Source: Rhexocercosporidium sp. MPI-PUGE-AT-0058 (taxonomy: Eukaryota > Ascomycota > Leotiomycetes > Helotiales). From it: a stretch of DNA of 64,000 nt. The notes under the pieces were generated by a model. That model was given only the letters and a program-made list of their open reading frames with translations. It was not told the DNA's origin and did not search any database. The DNA is taken from positions 1,612,001-1,676,000 of the forward strand of contig JAGTJL010000006.1 in the NCBI GenBank assembly GCA_020746875.1, in the 5' to 3' direction. Positions 1-12,384 of the stretch are shown one piece after another. The position numbers were made by a program, and so were the translations under genes. Numbering within the stretch: the stretch's first letter is position 1; every line of letters begins with the position of its first letter.

Positions 1-3000
1 TGCTGCCGTCTTCATGGCTTCACGATGTATCGTCATGTCCGGAGGAGAACGGCATGTGATTGGTCCCTCGTAGATATTGAGCATATCTTAGGTATTTCAT
101 GAGGCGGGGTTGATCTCGAAGTTGAGACGACATCCCACCAAAACATCAGCACTCTCACAACCAGGCCTTGTCAGATTTGGCAACAGCCTGAACAGTAGGC
201 GGCAGACAGACAATTCGCTGTGGTGCTGTCTGTTATCAACGTTGCGCAGCAACCTCATATACAAGGTACAGCTTGCATATAACCGTGCCCACGCTCATGC
301 TCAAGTGAGGCACATCTTGGAACATGCAGCACATTGTATAGCGAACTGTATTCTTCGTCTGGTTATCCTGCCAATCAAATTTGTTCTACGGCACTATCCG
401 AGGTTGCTCGTTCTCGAGGCTAAAGCCTACTTATGCTACTCCAACTCAGTTTCCAGATCTGTGTCATCAGCGCCACTCTATTCGAGGCGGGTATATTTAC
501 ATGACGCAGAAACCCTCACCCAGGGAATCAAGCATGCGCATCCTGATCCACTCCAGGATCCAGCAGATGCAACCGTGTGGGGGTTTCCTTTTCACTAACG
601 CCAAATGATACAGAAGTGCAGCTCACAGAGGACCCATGCGAGTAATGCTTCAAGCTGTTTCCAACCTCAATATCCGGATGATATCTGTCGCTTCTCAAAG
701 ATGATGGCGCACATTTTGGAAACCCCACGCCAGGAAATGAGCATCGACAGCATGACTCGGTCTCTACGGCTTCAGAAGATTACGATGAGCTCCCAAGTCA
801 GCTCTCGGCCATACCGGAGCCGTCTTCTGACCACGGTACGAGGAAAGCTGAGCACGCTTCAGCTCGTATCAGACGTCTGAGGCACACGATAAGAAATACA
901 ATCTACCTCGCAAGTCACATTATCGCCCTGAAGGCGCCGTCGTGAAGGGCGCCTGTGAGACCAAGGTCAGCATGCCATCAGCGCTAGCACTTGGTAAATT
1001 TATGTCGTCGTCCTTGCTGACGCCCACTGTGGCTTATCCGTAGAGTGCACGAGACGATCTTCGGGAATGATTAAGCTCGAGCGACTACTATGAAGCAATT
1101 CATCCTATCTTGCATGATTGCGTCTCAGGGCAAGCGCGATATCTCCATTCAAACTGGGCATAGAATGGCAATCTCACGATCAAGCTAGCTAATTGGTATG
1201 GGTTTTTAGTTTGGACGGGGCCGCACGAGCGTCTTCTAGCTTTAACCCTAAAAAGAGGGCCTCGGCTGTTTCCTTGTTGACTAAGTGGCACTAAGTGGTC
1301 TAGGCGAAAGGAAGCTTGGTCCTCTGTCTTCGATAAATTCATTTTGCGCGGCAAGCGCTCCAAAATCCAGTCAGCGTCAACATCATGGGAACAATGACGG
1401 TATGCGCGTCAAGTGCGATGATGTCTCCTGATAAGACTTTGATTCTAAAAGATCATGAAGTCGTGCGACGCCGATCAGAGGTCATAAATGTCCTGATCCA
1501 CCTCCCTCATGGCATTCGAGGTTTCCAGCTCCACTCATGACTTTTGTCACATCTCGGTCTGATTCGTCCAAGCCGTGTCTCCTTTTCATGTCTCACGAAC
1601 CATCTCTCTGGCTTTGCTTTTGTTCTCCGCACTCATAACGGGACTACTGCAAGCACACAGATCCCTTTCCAGACTGACATGCTGTCGCTAATCTGACAGA
1701 CTTCAAGGAGCGATCTCATTCGTGCCCATAGCGACCAACCCTGGCGATGTCTCCCATCTCGTGCATGAGAATATTGCCTTCTCATTCGCCCTGAGGAAGC
1801 TCGTATCTTCAACCGCAGAATTCTCTTCTGCGATTCGCTCCGCCGGGGTCTCATCACCCCTCTTGGCCCTGGTGCATGTGTCCAAGGATATCCCAGCTCT
1901 GCCCCGCTCTCTTGAGCAGACGACAGGGACTGCACCTGTTCGGATGCGGCACGATTCGCAAGCCCCCACGTTTTCTTTTTCTCGGCTTCCCGAATCTGCA
2001 ATGCCATTTTTTCCAATATCCTCAGCTCCTTGGAGCCACGACTCCAGCACGGCTGGCGATGGCGTTTTTTTTCTCCCTTCACATTCGACCAGATGGCACC
2101 GTTGCAGGCACCTTCCTGATTTTGGCCTGCAGGTGTTCGCCGTCGCCAGCCTCGTGACGATCTCGAATGGCTTCATTGAGAAACACATGGCGCAATACAG
2201 CGTCCACTTCCCATCTTGCCAAGAGCTCTCTTGATCCTAGCAGTACGAGACTCTCGATTCGATCGTTCGATACGCCAAGTCCTCAAGCGAAGTGAAACAT
2301 TGATATTCCTAATTTTTCGCTTCAACGCTCCTATTCTGAACAATCCACTGATTCAGGAATAGTCAGAGGCCGACCTCAGCAGAATCGGCATTTGAGGGGC
2401 GCTCTCAATGATCTTCACCACGATGCTCTTGCACCCTGACTGACTGGCCTTTCACCCCTTTCCTTGTCCATGCAGCATGAGCGGCCGCAGCCGTGTATGT
2501 CCTCCTTGATTGGGCGGTTCTACGCGAATCGGACATTTGAGAGGGTCAAGAGTTCGTCCCCCACATAGACTTCGTGAACCCTTGTGGCGGCATTCGAAAA
2601 ATTCTGTCGCTGATCCGACCGGGCTTACAACGGGATGGTCGACGACAGACTTCGGCGGAGGATATATTTGTCCCAAGGTCCGATAGGAGACCCGTATCTC
2701 TACGGCCAAAGCCTTGAGTGTACCTGTCATCCGTCTGTCTCACAAAAAAAAATTTACAGTATGGGGTTCAACGGCAGCAGCGGGGTTAATTGCGGCTGGA
2801 TCCACAGCCCGATATACTTTCCGCAACTTCCGATGTTGACGAGCTCGCACGTCCTGAACATCCGTTCGCGACGGTCCGTCTCTGAAAAGGGACAAGACTC
2901 GGGCGGTTCCTGACTACCACGGTTCGTACTGGGTCTCTTCTCTAGAATCTTGTGCAGGCCCCAGCTTCACAACAGAAGCCAGAGCGGCAGCTCCCGTTGT

Positions 3001-3822
3001 CAACGTAATGTTCGTTCATCGCTCGGTACAAAATTCCAGTTAACATGCAGAGTGGTATCCCAAAAACAAGCAGTCTCGTCCAATCTCCAACCTACATTCT
3101 TTTCCAAACGGAAGGATTCTTGCGTATTCAGCAAGGGTATGAAGAACAAGCTCAGCGAGTGAGGAGCGTTACCTTTGAACTCACAGACTGACTAGTCACT
3201 TTTCCCCCGCGTTTTGGGAGCCTTTGTCATCCATCCAATTATAAAAAGCATCATGACGCGCCCGCTGCGGGCGTTCCTTGCCATTCCGACAGGGGCGCGC
3301 ATGAACCCATGTACCAAAGTCGCAACGACAGTGGCTCGTCAGCGTACTGCTATGCTTATTATTGGCTGCTCAATTTTTGTCAAGGTACTTACGTAGGATG
3401 CGTGGGAAAGGGGCTATTGATTCGCTTGACCAGCAGGCTGCCAGTCGCTGCTTTGTGAGATGAGATACCTTACGGCGCCCAGTCTTGTGTTACCTTCGGC
3501 TGCCAAGCCGAATAACGTTCAGGAATGCGTCGTTGCTGTTTTCGTCGCAAGTCCAGGCGGCTTCTAAAAAGAAAAAAGAAAAACATCCAGGCATCTCGAA
3601 CCCTGCTGTTCAGAATGTGGAAAGTGAGTTTCAAGGCGAAGAGTGATGAGATGGCCAAGTCCATGCAAACGCCATACGCACAGTCGTTTCCCTCTCATCT
3701 GAAATCGAGCCTCCCTCCCGTCTTGTCCAGAACGGCCTTCTGTCGAAAACTAAGATTACGGAGTAAAGTGTTAGTGCGCGATTGTGGTCAGTAGCACTTC
3801 GGCTCCGCATTTCGCCTGCCAG

Positions 3823-3858
3823 TGCCATGCCTGCCATGCCTGCCATACCTGCCATACC
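3823..3858. repeat. Four 9-bp tandem units
   Basis: Four consecutive copies of TGCCATGCC or its variant TGCCATACC. It lies in the gene-poor left region with no coding context. Confidence 0.8.
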
Positions 3859-5448
3859 TGCATCATTCTCCTCCCCCGCACTGTCGTTTCGTTCTGACTC
3901 CTCCTTTCCTCAGAGACCCGGATGCTGTACTTTCCCGAGTATGCCAGGAGGGATTGAAAAACCAGGGGCCTCCTTTCCTCACCTTGTCTTACCTTGCTTT
4001 GCCCAGAAATGCAAGAACGACATGCAAGAACGCCTTTCTGTCCTCTGGAAACATGTTGTCCGACACCCAGCCTCGCGAGGTAACACTTGTTCCTGCCCTC
4101 GCCGACGCATTTCTTGATTTTGGAGTCACACGGCCGCTTCCACCATTTCTTGTTTTAGTAATCTTGTCTTTGATTCAGGGGGAGTGGAGGCGAAAGGGGC
4201 AGGCTGTGGCTTTGGCTTTATGAGTCTCGTCCGTCACGGACTCACGCCTCAAATCGCATGTTCGTATAACGTCCACATGGACAGTGTACGACCGACAACC
4301 TTCATTACCTCTTCACATCACGAGCAGGAAGGTATGAAGGCGTTGTTCTAGATCGCCATTTCGTATTGTGTTCCAGAACGCGCTGTTTTACTTCAGTAGA
4401 ACTGCTTAGCATAGCATAGCAGTAAGCATGACGTCCGCTTGTCTTGTCTTGTGTCTCACGAAACCGGTGATCACGATGTTACAGTAGTACGCACTCCAAA
4501 CCCTTCAGCCACACATGAACAAGCTCCCACCCCCTCTTTTGGGATGATCCAGGATCTAGGATCCTACCTTAACCTGTCAGCAAATGTGTGATACACATTG
4601 TCGGCAGAGCTGCCGATCCCGCGAAGTGTTGCTCTCTCAGGAACCGTGGCTTTCTTCTCATTCACACTATGCAAGTGTAAATGCCGTCTCCTGTTGCATG
4701 CCTTCCTATCTGCTTTAAGGCGAGGCGAGGTGACTATCTATCTTTTAGGGGAGAAGAAACCTCTCTAAACTTGCGATTCACTCTCTGCACGAATCCAGCA
4801 CGAGAGTCATCTTGGATAAAGCGCACAAGTTACTACTGAATAACTAATTTATCACATCTCGGCGTTTCTTCCAGTCCTGTACAGTACATCTTCCTGCTCT
4901 CCTACCTTTGCTCTCTCCTGTACTCCCGCGATACAACCAATACCACACCACAATATCAGAATCCATATCCCAGGTCGCATATACCGGCACATCGCATCAC
5001 CAACTAGACCCAAAGCAAACCAACTCCTGCTACCCTACCCAACCATGAAGCCTACCTGATACGGTATGCCATGTGTGTAACCCTAGGTCGCAGGAGTGAG
5101 AAACCCTTGCGCACATAGATCTGCGGTATTTCCCTCCTGTCAGTTCTCGATTTTCACCAGTCACTCTTGCAGTAGTCCTCGAGTGAGTTCGAGAGGGCAA
5201 ACGTTCATTCGAGTCTACCTCCCCTTTCAGAGCTCGGCCCATCAAGGAGTCAAGGAGTGCGTACGGTTCTGTCTGTCTCGCTTATCGAGCTGCGGTACAC
5301 TTATCAAAAGTAAGAGGGAGAGGATGGAGGGAAGAAGTTGCGAACATCTGAACGGCCCTTTCTCCTCCGTTGGGCATTAAACAATCCCGATTGTTAGACT
5401 GGTCGGGCCGACTTATAGATGTAACATCGTGAGCGTGCGTGAGAGGTC

Positions 5449-5472
5449 GGAATCGGAATCGGAATCGGAATC
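5449..5472. repeat. (GGAATC)4 tandem repeat
   Basis: Four perfect copies of the hexamer GGAATC, followed by a purine-rich tract. No gene context is recognised. Confidence 0.85.
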
Positions 5473-6665
5473 TGAGGAGAGGAAGGGGAGGGATAAGGGG
5501 AAGGTCACGCCGGCACTTGGACGGAGGAATGTAGCTCAGAACGACGTGAGATGGGCTGCCCGCATGCGAGTGCCAGTGTGTGATTTCGGAGAGGTGTCTT
5601 TTTCGGGGGTTTCTTTGCGGGGAGGAAGGCAGGTTGGTCGTGTAAGGGGTGAGGATAGACGTGGTTAGCAACGGCGATGGCATACTGTACTTTGGCTCCT
5701 TCTCGCAGGACGTGGGCAGTGGCAGGCCTCGGGGAGGATGTTGGGCTTGAAGATGGGTGATGGGCGATGTAGGGCGTGAGTTGGATCGATATCGTACCAG
5801 TCGTTGAGCGTGGGGGATGACGATGTATGTGCCGTGTTTCTGTCTGTATGGATGTCTACATGTTACGCTACGCTACCGTACAATTTACACAAACCCAGTA
5901 GACATCGTACCAGGCTTGAGTTTGAGAGGGTGGGCGTGGGATCGAGCGAGATATCGCACTTTACTTTGCTATGCTGGACTTTTGAATAGTCATGAGAGAG
6001 CCAAAGGAGGGGGTGCTGACTGCGTTACCATGGATACTAAAAATCTGGGAAAGATATGTGTGTACCAGGCTAGTTAAAACCTGCTGTATTTATATTGCGG
6101 GAACAAGGGGGTGGTGTGTAAGCTGTTGGCGAGACTGAGTGAGGGATATGGCGTGGGATGAGAGCGAATGGGGCGTGGGGTAAATATCAGTATCGGCATG
6201 AGAAGGTATGAATAGGATTTGAAGTTGATGATTGGCGCGGGTGTGACTTATCTTGCCCGATAGCTTAGGTTCGGTAAACCCCAAATTTTACATTATGGGA
6301 GATTGTGATGATCAAGAGTGCTGTTGTTTACTTTCCCGGCTAATTTTCTGGGCTTGGGAGTTGTTGATGTTGTCTGTACAAGTTTCGGCCCACCCGTCTC
6401 TCATCTTTTCTCAATCAGAACCAGCTGGTCTGAATAGACATGCAGATGCGTCCTGCATGTCTATCTTCATTGTACTGCGCATCATCTCAGCGGTGCTTGC
6501 TATTCATCGATGAGCGGAAACTGCTAACCGAAATACCCCATTACATCCTACCAGTCCCTTCTGTGGCTAGTTTCATACTGTCCCCTCGAATCATCATAAA
6601 CCATCTACATCTCTACCACTCGCCTTCCTCCCATCTATTAACCCCAATGCCCTTTTAAAAACACC

Positions 6666-8691
6666 CTAAGTCCTCTTCATCTCCTCTCTCGCCCTTGCAA
6701 CAATATCCACCCAAATCGGTGGCCGTTTCCTCCTCTCCTCCCCAACCTCCTCGGCATCACATCCCCATCTCAAAAGATCCTCCTCAGCACCCCACTCCCC
6801 CATAGCCATCAAACCAACCGGAACTCGACCCTCAGTCCCCTCATCAGCTTCCTCTCCTTGCCCCTGACTCCCCTCCGGCTTCACATAACCCACCGGCACA
6901 GTCAAGGCCGGCAAACCCAGAAAATTAGCCATCCATACATACTCCATAGTCTTCAACGTCTGATTGCCATCACTGATCCCATACTTTAGGTCGTCCTTGT
7001 GGCCGATCTTCCAGCCTGCGCAGGAGGTCGTCGGCGTGATGATTATCATGCCTGGATGTTGCTGCCAGAGATGCGCGAGGTGCTGCATGAGTAGCTGTCG
7101 TAGCTTCTGCGCGAGGAGGTAGTCGATTGATGGTGTGACTGTACCGATGGCGATCATGATCCTGTTGGCTGATGTGAGGTTGTTCGTGACCGGGAGAAGC
7201 GTGGCGGCGTCTGTGAGGACGGTCATCGCGTGTGCGATTTGGCCCTCGGAGAGGAAGGGGATGGTGATGGGTACGATGGTGTAGTCGTGTACCGTGACCA
7301 TCTTATCCACCAACGATCTACAGAGTCTCTGGATAGCAGGGGTGGAACGCGCGAACCATACTTCGGGGATGCCTAGGACTTTTACTTTCTTCAAAGATGG
7401 TGACAGGATCGTCAGTGAGGGAGCGGGGAAGATTGATGATGGGTCTGGAGCACCCAGGACTTGGTAGAATGTTGTTAGAGAGGCTATATCGACGGCGATG
7501 GGACCGTTGACGGCGCATGTCGAGGAGTGGTTCATACAGGGTTTGAAGGAGAGACGGCCGTGGGAAGGTTTGAGACCGAAGACTGAGCAGAAGGATGCTG
7601 GGATGCGGATGGAGCCTCCGCCGTCACCTCCGAGGGCAATGGGGATGAGACCGCTGGCTACGGCGTAGCCACATCCGCTGGAGGAGCCACCGGTGTAGTA
7701 TTGAGAGTTGTATGGATTGGGAGGCGTGCCTTTGATGGGGTTGTTGCCAGATGTGTCTGAGAATTGTTAGTTAGATGTCACGAGATGGCTGGGGAATCGG
7801 GGATAGAAGCTGCGGCTCAAGAACGTACCTAGACCAAACTCATGCATGTGCAGCTTTCCGAAGTTGATTGCGCCAGCTTCATCCATCTTCTGTACGCACC
7901 ATGCCGTGATGCTCTCTCCAGGTGCTGCTTGTGCAGTGTAGTCGTTCAGAGATCCGAGAGATGTCGTATAGCCTTCAATATCATACTCGTCCTTTACCGC
8001 CGCTGGAACACCGTCCAAAGGTCCAAGTGGGGTCTTTGTCTGATACCGTGAAGTCGAAGCTTCAGCCGCTGCCATAATAGACTCGACTCTGCTGTCGAAC
8101 CAGCCTATGGAGTACTGGCCAGGCGGGGACGTATCTTTTCTGATCAGAGGGAGCAGTGCTTTCGCCACAGCTGTTGGAGTCAGTTCACCAGACATATACA
8201 TAGCTGTATAATCGGCCACAGAGTAGTACCCATGACTCGACAACGTCTTAGGTAATGGTGTGCTGGTGGAGTTGACGGCGAGATCATCTTTACTCTCAAA
8301 CGGCGATCGTAGAGCTGATGCAGGGACGACAGTAGGATCGTATCTTGGTTCAAAGTACTCCAAATACTTGCGGATCTTGCGAAGGTCACCGAAGCCAGTA
8401 TTGCGCCAAACTTGATGCCTGACCAACGAGATATTCTCGAGACTGTAAAAATTAGCTGATGTCTAGAAACGCTTGAGAAATTGGAACCGAGACGGACATG
8501 AGGGCAGAGATGTAGATGAACCATCCCCTCACAGCAGGATTCTCTTTTCTGTCATTCTTGTACGGTACGTCTGGTCTGTTTCATGATCGTCAGTCACGTT
8601 GTTTCGACTCCAAAATATTCATCACTCACCCCTTCTTAGCCTCAGGATAATTGATGAAGCCCTTCTTGTTCTCCTGGCCTATGCTAGCCAT
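6666..8691 (-). CDS. Amidase-signature family hydrolase
   Basis: Hydrolyses amide bonds; the substrate is not predictable. The model has four exons on the minus strand: 8630-8691, 8471-8575, 7829-8418 and 6666-7756, giving 615 aa in frame. The Ser-cisSer-Lys triad of amidase-signature enzymes is visible: Lys198 in GVPAAVKDEYD, cis-Ser277 in TGGSSSG and nucleophile Ser301 in GGDGGGSIR, with the usual 24-residue spacing between the serines. The N-terminal ~55 residues include a hydrophobic stretch around RGWFIYISALMSVSVP that could anchor or target the protein. The junction between exons 2 and 3 uses a weak donor (GTTTCT) and is the least certain part. The length is typical of the longer fungal members. 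The start at 8691 is the first ATG and gives a family-like N-terminus. Confidence 0.88.
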
Positions 8692-9900
8692 CTCGAGTGG
8701 AAATGGGCAGGCAAGCAAGAGTATTAATAGAGAGACAAACGTGAGTCCAGGGTTATTATTTCTGATAATAATGAGAAAGATGAAGCTGACGTTGAAGCGA
8801 AAAGGAAGAAGTTACGAAGTGGTGGTGCGGTGTTTTGATCTTCTCGGGTACCTCGGCTTCGTTTCAAGGATGCCATGCAAAGGCTTATCAAGCGGACTGA
8901 TGCCTGTTTGTTTTGGCTGGGCTCCGCGTAACCTTATCGTGACCCTTGCTTGGCTAGAGCCTTGGCTTGACTGTGAAAGGGGCTGCTCGCTTAGAATGTT
9001 GTCGTGGAATGGGACCATCACGATGTACGTCATCTAGTAATCAGTCGGGGTGATTTTGGAGATTCATGGTATCAAATCGGAGATATGAATTGATTAGAAT
9101 AGCTCGACTGGAATGTTATTGAGTTTTGTCAAATATTTAGAGCTTGATAACCCAAACTGAAATACAGGTGCTAGAGCTGCTAGTGGATATTCAATGTGGT
9201 TTTGCGATTTGAGGTATGGCTTATTAAGTATATTGCGACTATGCTACCGTATTATCATGTAGAGGCGCGTTCTATGACTGACTAGGTAGACTAGTTGGTG
9301 ACGAACCACAACGATGTAGCGCTGTCTGGAGCTTAAATCTCCTGAGCAGCCAAGTTGTGTTATGCTCATTCCCATCGGGTGCTTCCGAACTTATGAATTT
9401 TTGACACATCAGACCGATTTTCAGAGTAGAGAAATTTCCTAAATGCATCTCTATCAAGACATGTTTCTTCGGGGTGATATAGCGTATGGCTAGTGCTAAA
9501 AGTATAAATGTTTTGCAGCACTCGAATGATTATGCTTGCTGGCTTCCTACACCTTTTTTTTGCAAATCGTTACTGATAGAAAACAAACTATTTCCGGAAT
9601 CCATGAGAATGATGTTATTCCAATGAAACTCCCCAGAAGTCCATCAGTCGAATTGACGAATTGATCGAAAGAAGTGAGGAAGCAGGCAGGCATGCTATTT
9701 AAGTGGTGCTGTGGACATAAAGCCAAAGCATGATGAATCTGATCTAGCACGATCCTCTCTTTCGATCTTGGTCTGAAGTTAATCGAACACATCCATATTT
9801 CCTCATCACATCTATTCCTCTTTTACATAGCCTTAGGTACAAGAACCAGAAGTGACCAAAACCCACCCAAGAGGACTTCAAACTCTTCTCCATTTCTCAT
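8692..9900. other. Intergenic, upstream of the amidase
   Basis: No open frame here looks coding. It separates the amidase start from the 3' end of the DUF3237-like gene; the distal part becomes AT-rich. Confidence 0.5.
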
Positions 9901-10493
9901 CTACGGACTCTGCATCTCCCAAGCATCAATAAGAACATAACCATTTCCCGCTTTCAGCAGACCAACCGCAACGATGTGGTTCAACCAGGTGTAATTTTTG
10001 TGTCCCGTTTCAAACAGAAGACGAAGATGAATACCGTCGGCTTTTGCTGGTCCGCTCGTCTGGATGTAGATATTGGCTCCGTCATTGGTCTTCAGGCCAT
10101 ACCGCGTATCTGGATTGAAAGTACCGAAGTTGTCGGTCAAGCCCCAGTCTGCACCTAGGTTGATTATGGTTCCTTGGAGATGTCAGATTGTGCTAGATAC
10201 CTCGAACTTTTTTAGAAGCCAAGAATTGTATAGCAGAAAAAGAAAAGCATAGAGATGAATAAAATGGAATACACGTGCTTACCGCTCAATTTTGGTCCAG
10301 TAAATGTACCGCCAATGATAGGAATAGCGACCCGATTGCCCCTAGGTCCATCGCCATAATTGATTGTTGGCCCAAGAGTCGCGTTCGCAGAATAAAGAAA
10401 TGAGAGTCGTGGAGACTTTGGTTCCGTGACGAGGGATTGAGCCAGAGCCCCAGTAATAACTGAAAGAGAGAACACAATATTAGACCAGATCAT
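9901..10493 (-). CDS. Secreted DUF3237-like beta-barrel protein
   Basis: Two exons, 10283-10493 and 9901-10172, joined through a GTAAGC donor give 160 aa. The first ~18 residues (MIWSNIVFSLSVITGALA) form a signal peptide followed by a mature start near QSLV. The body resembles the DUF3237/UPF0311 family: an N-terminal strand region with GPRGNRVAIPIIGGTFTGPKLSG, then GADWGLTDN, then NPDTRYGLKTNDGANIYIQTSGPA, ending with TWLNHIVAVGLLK. These are hallmark segments of that small barrel family, whose biochemical function is unknown. It is the nearest neighbour upstream of the amidase on the same strand, but the 1.2-kb gap gives no sign of co-regulation. Confidence 0.82.
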
Positions 10494-12384
10494 CTTTGTT
10501 GATTGCGTTGTTTGAAATGACGGTGCAGGAGCTCTGGAGGAGACTGAAACTCGGATTCTCTGCTCAACAAATCACGCTTTCTGATCTTAGAAGAACAAAT
10601 CAGAATAAATCAGGAAGTACAAATTGAGACCCCTTTTAAAGGCGCTTTAAGAATATATAACGAAACTTCTACAGCCGTTTACGACTCCCGTCCATCCTGC
10701 CGACTGATGATCCGGGTGGAGGTATCTGCGGGGTACCCTGGATTCACTCGCTTATCCCTTGGAATTGGTAAACTTCAGTTCAAATTCAGATAACCTCCAC
10801 TATAGGCTAATTGAAAATGACGCAAAAACACTATACTGATTTGAGAGAACAGCTTTTACTTGATTGATCTTGCTTCAAAGATAAAATAAATTATTGAGGT
10901 AATCTTATTTACCTTGGATATCTGGAAGCAAGCGGGCTGTGTGTCAGCCTGAAGGAGGTTCGTCAACAATATATAAATATAAAATGTTTGAGCCGCTCTC
11001 AAATGTGGTCAAGTCAATCTTTGGTAACATTTGCAAGGCAAGAATAACCGAACAGTAAATTTTACAAGTAAAGAACAGCTTCGAACTACACCCGCAGTCG
11101 TTTTGAAATAGAACACAACTATGCGTCGTGCGTCGTGCGAAATGATTGACTGCCTTTGAAATTAAAATACCAGCAATGACTCATAACGGGCTCTAATGAA
11201 TCATTGGATTGAGTCGTCACTATGGCGTGATTTCTTATGCTGCTTAATGGTTGTTAGACTCTAACCCGGAAATCCGAGTTTCTCCCGCATGGTTTCGAGA
11301 TGTTGACCATACGAAAGAACGTTCTTGGAGATGATTTATAACTCGAGCTAGGTTTCCATCACAAAAAGTACTGCTTATGCGACAATCTACATACCTGTTT
11401 TCCGGTAGGTGATCTGTAAAATAATTCTCCATAAGCTTCTTGGTATACACTTTCAAAATCCGCCAGATAGGTCCTCAATTATTCTTTTCCTTCGTCTGGT
11501 GCGACATTACCCACGCTAGCAGGGAAAAAGGAGTAAGGGCTCTCATAGGTTTACAAAGTGGATGTCAACTGAGCCTCATCCTCCGATGAATAACAACTTC
11601 TCGTTTATATCCTTAATTGTTATACTTTTCAAGGTTAAGTTAACGTAATTTGGCCGGGTTTGCGTCCCCACTCTCCTCAAAATTCGGCCGAATGTTCCCA
11701 ATACCTCGATTTTTCTTAACTTTATTTTATATGCAGCCTGATATAACGTGATATAGATAAAAGAAAAAACTTCAGCAGCACAAGTAACATCGGAACTCAC
11801 CAATTCTTACCTTTCGAACTAGATCTCACTATAGCAGACTCATATGTTTCTAACCTTGAGCTCAATGTGTTCCTCGCAGCCAGACCCTTTCGAGGACCTT
11901 GGATTTCACCTCCTTAATCAAGTGCTCGACGACGACCCTTTTCTCCACGCCTGGCAGGCAAAGCCTCTTTCTATCAAGGTCGGTATTAAATTCAATAATT
12001 TGCGAGTTTTCAAAGATGCCATCATCGATTAAGCACTACACGATCTCAATTTGTGCGAATAACCTCATTTTGGCCCTGTTGCTGTTATGCCTCTTTGTAG
12101 TCGCATATATTACGTTATATAAAGCGATATGTAAGTTTAGCTGTTGAAATAATAAAATAACTTTTAGTGAAACTCGAGGCATCGGAGATACTCGGCAGCT
12201 TTTTGAGGGGTTAAGGTAAAAAATCGGCCGAATTACCTTGTTTTGAAAGGTACAGAAAGGTGGGTAATGTCTCACTGGAAGAAGGTATTAGAATGTATAA
12301 GTTGTCGCTTTCGAAGCTTAATTACTATTGCTTCAATATCCAACTCTCTTATCGTTCACTTAGATTTCAGTGCAAGAGTCTCAT
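10494..12384. other. AT-rich gene-poor DNA with degenerate repeats
   Basis: Clearly more AT-rich than its surroundings and packed with stops in all frames. It contains the two arms of a degenerate inverted repeat (see separate entry). This looks like decayed repeat DNA. No gene is supported. Confidence 0.6.
11640..12240. repeat. Degenerate inverted repeat pair
   Basis: The reverse complement of about 11640-11765 aligns with about 12100-12240. Shared blocks, in order, are TATATYACGTTATAT, an AAATAAAATAA-like run, a block around CGAGGYATYGG, a TTTGAGG block, and CGGCCRAATTAC. The mismatches are mostly C/T and G/A transitions, which fits an old element decayed by transition mutation. The ~340 bp between the arms has no coding potential, so it could be a MITE-like remnant or the ends of a deleted element. 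A related segment (CTCAAAATCCGGCAAGAT) occurs near 13797-13815. Confidence 0.55.

Larger units (their letters stand above)
1..6665. other. Gene-poor region, no supported gene
   Basis: No open frame in this stretch resembles a known protein family. The longer frames (for example about 170 codons at 1722-2234 on the plus strand and about 160 codons on the opposite strand over the same bases) are open on both strands at once and give low-complexity Ser/Pro/Arg-rich translations, which is what composition alone produces. Much of the interval is pyrimidine-rich on the plus strand, as in long fungal promoters and leaders. It contains two short tandem repeats listed separately. It may be the long upstream region of a gene beyond the left edge, or it may hold a non-coding transcript; the sequence does not decide. 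Confidence 0.5.

Noticed and set aside
1703..2234. Open frames of 160-170 codons on both strands
   Set aside because: They overlap each other on opposite strands, are Ser/Pro/Arg-rich without recognisable motifs, and have no convincing splice partners.
5282..5683. 133-codon minus-strand frame with an RFRFRFR run
   Set aside because: The run is simply the translation of the (GGAATC)4 repeat; the rest is low-complexity.
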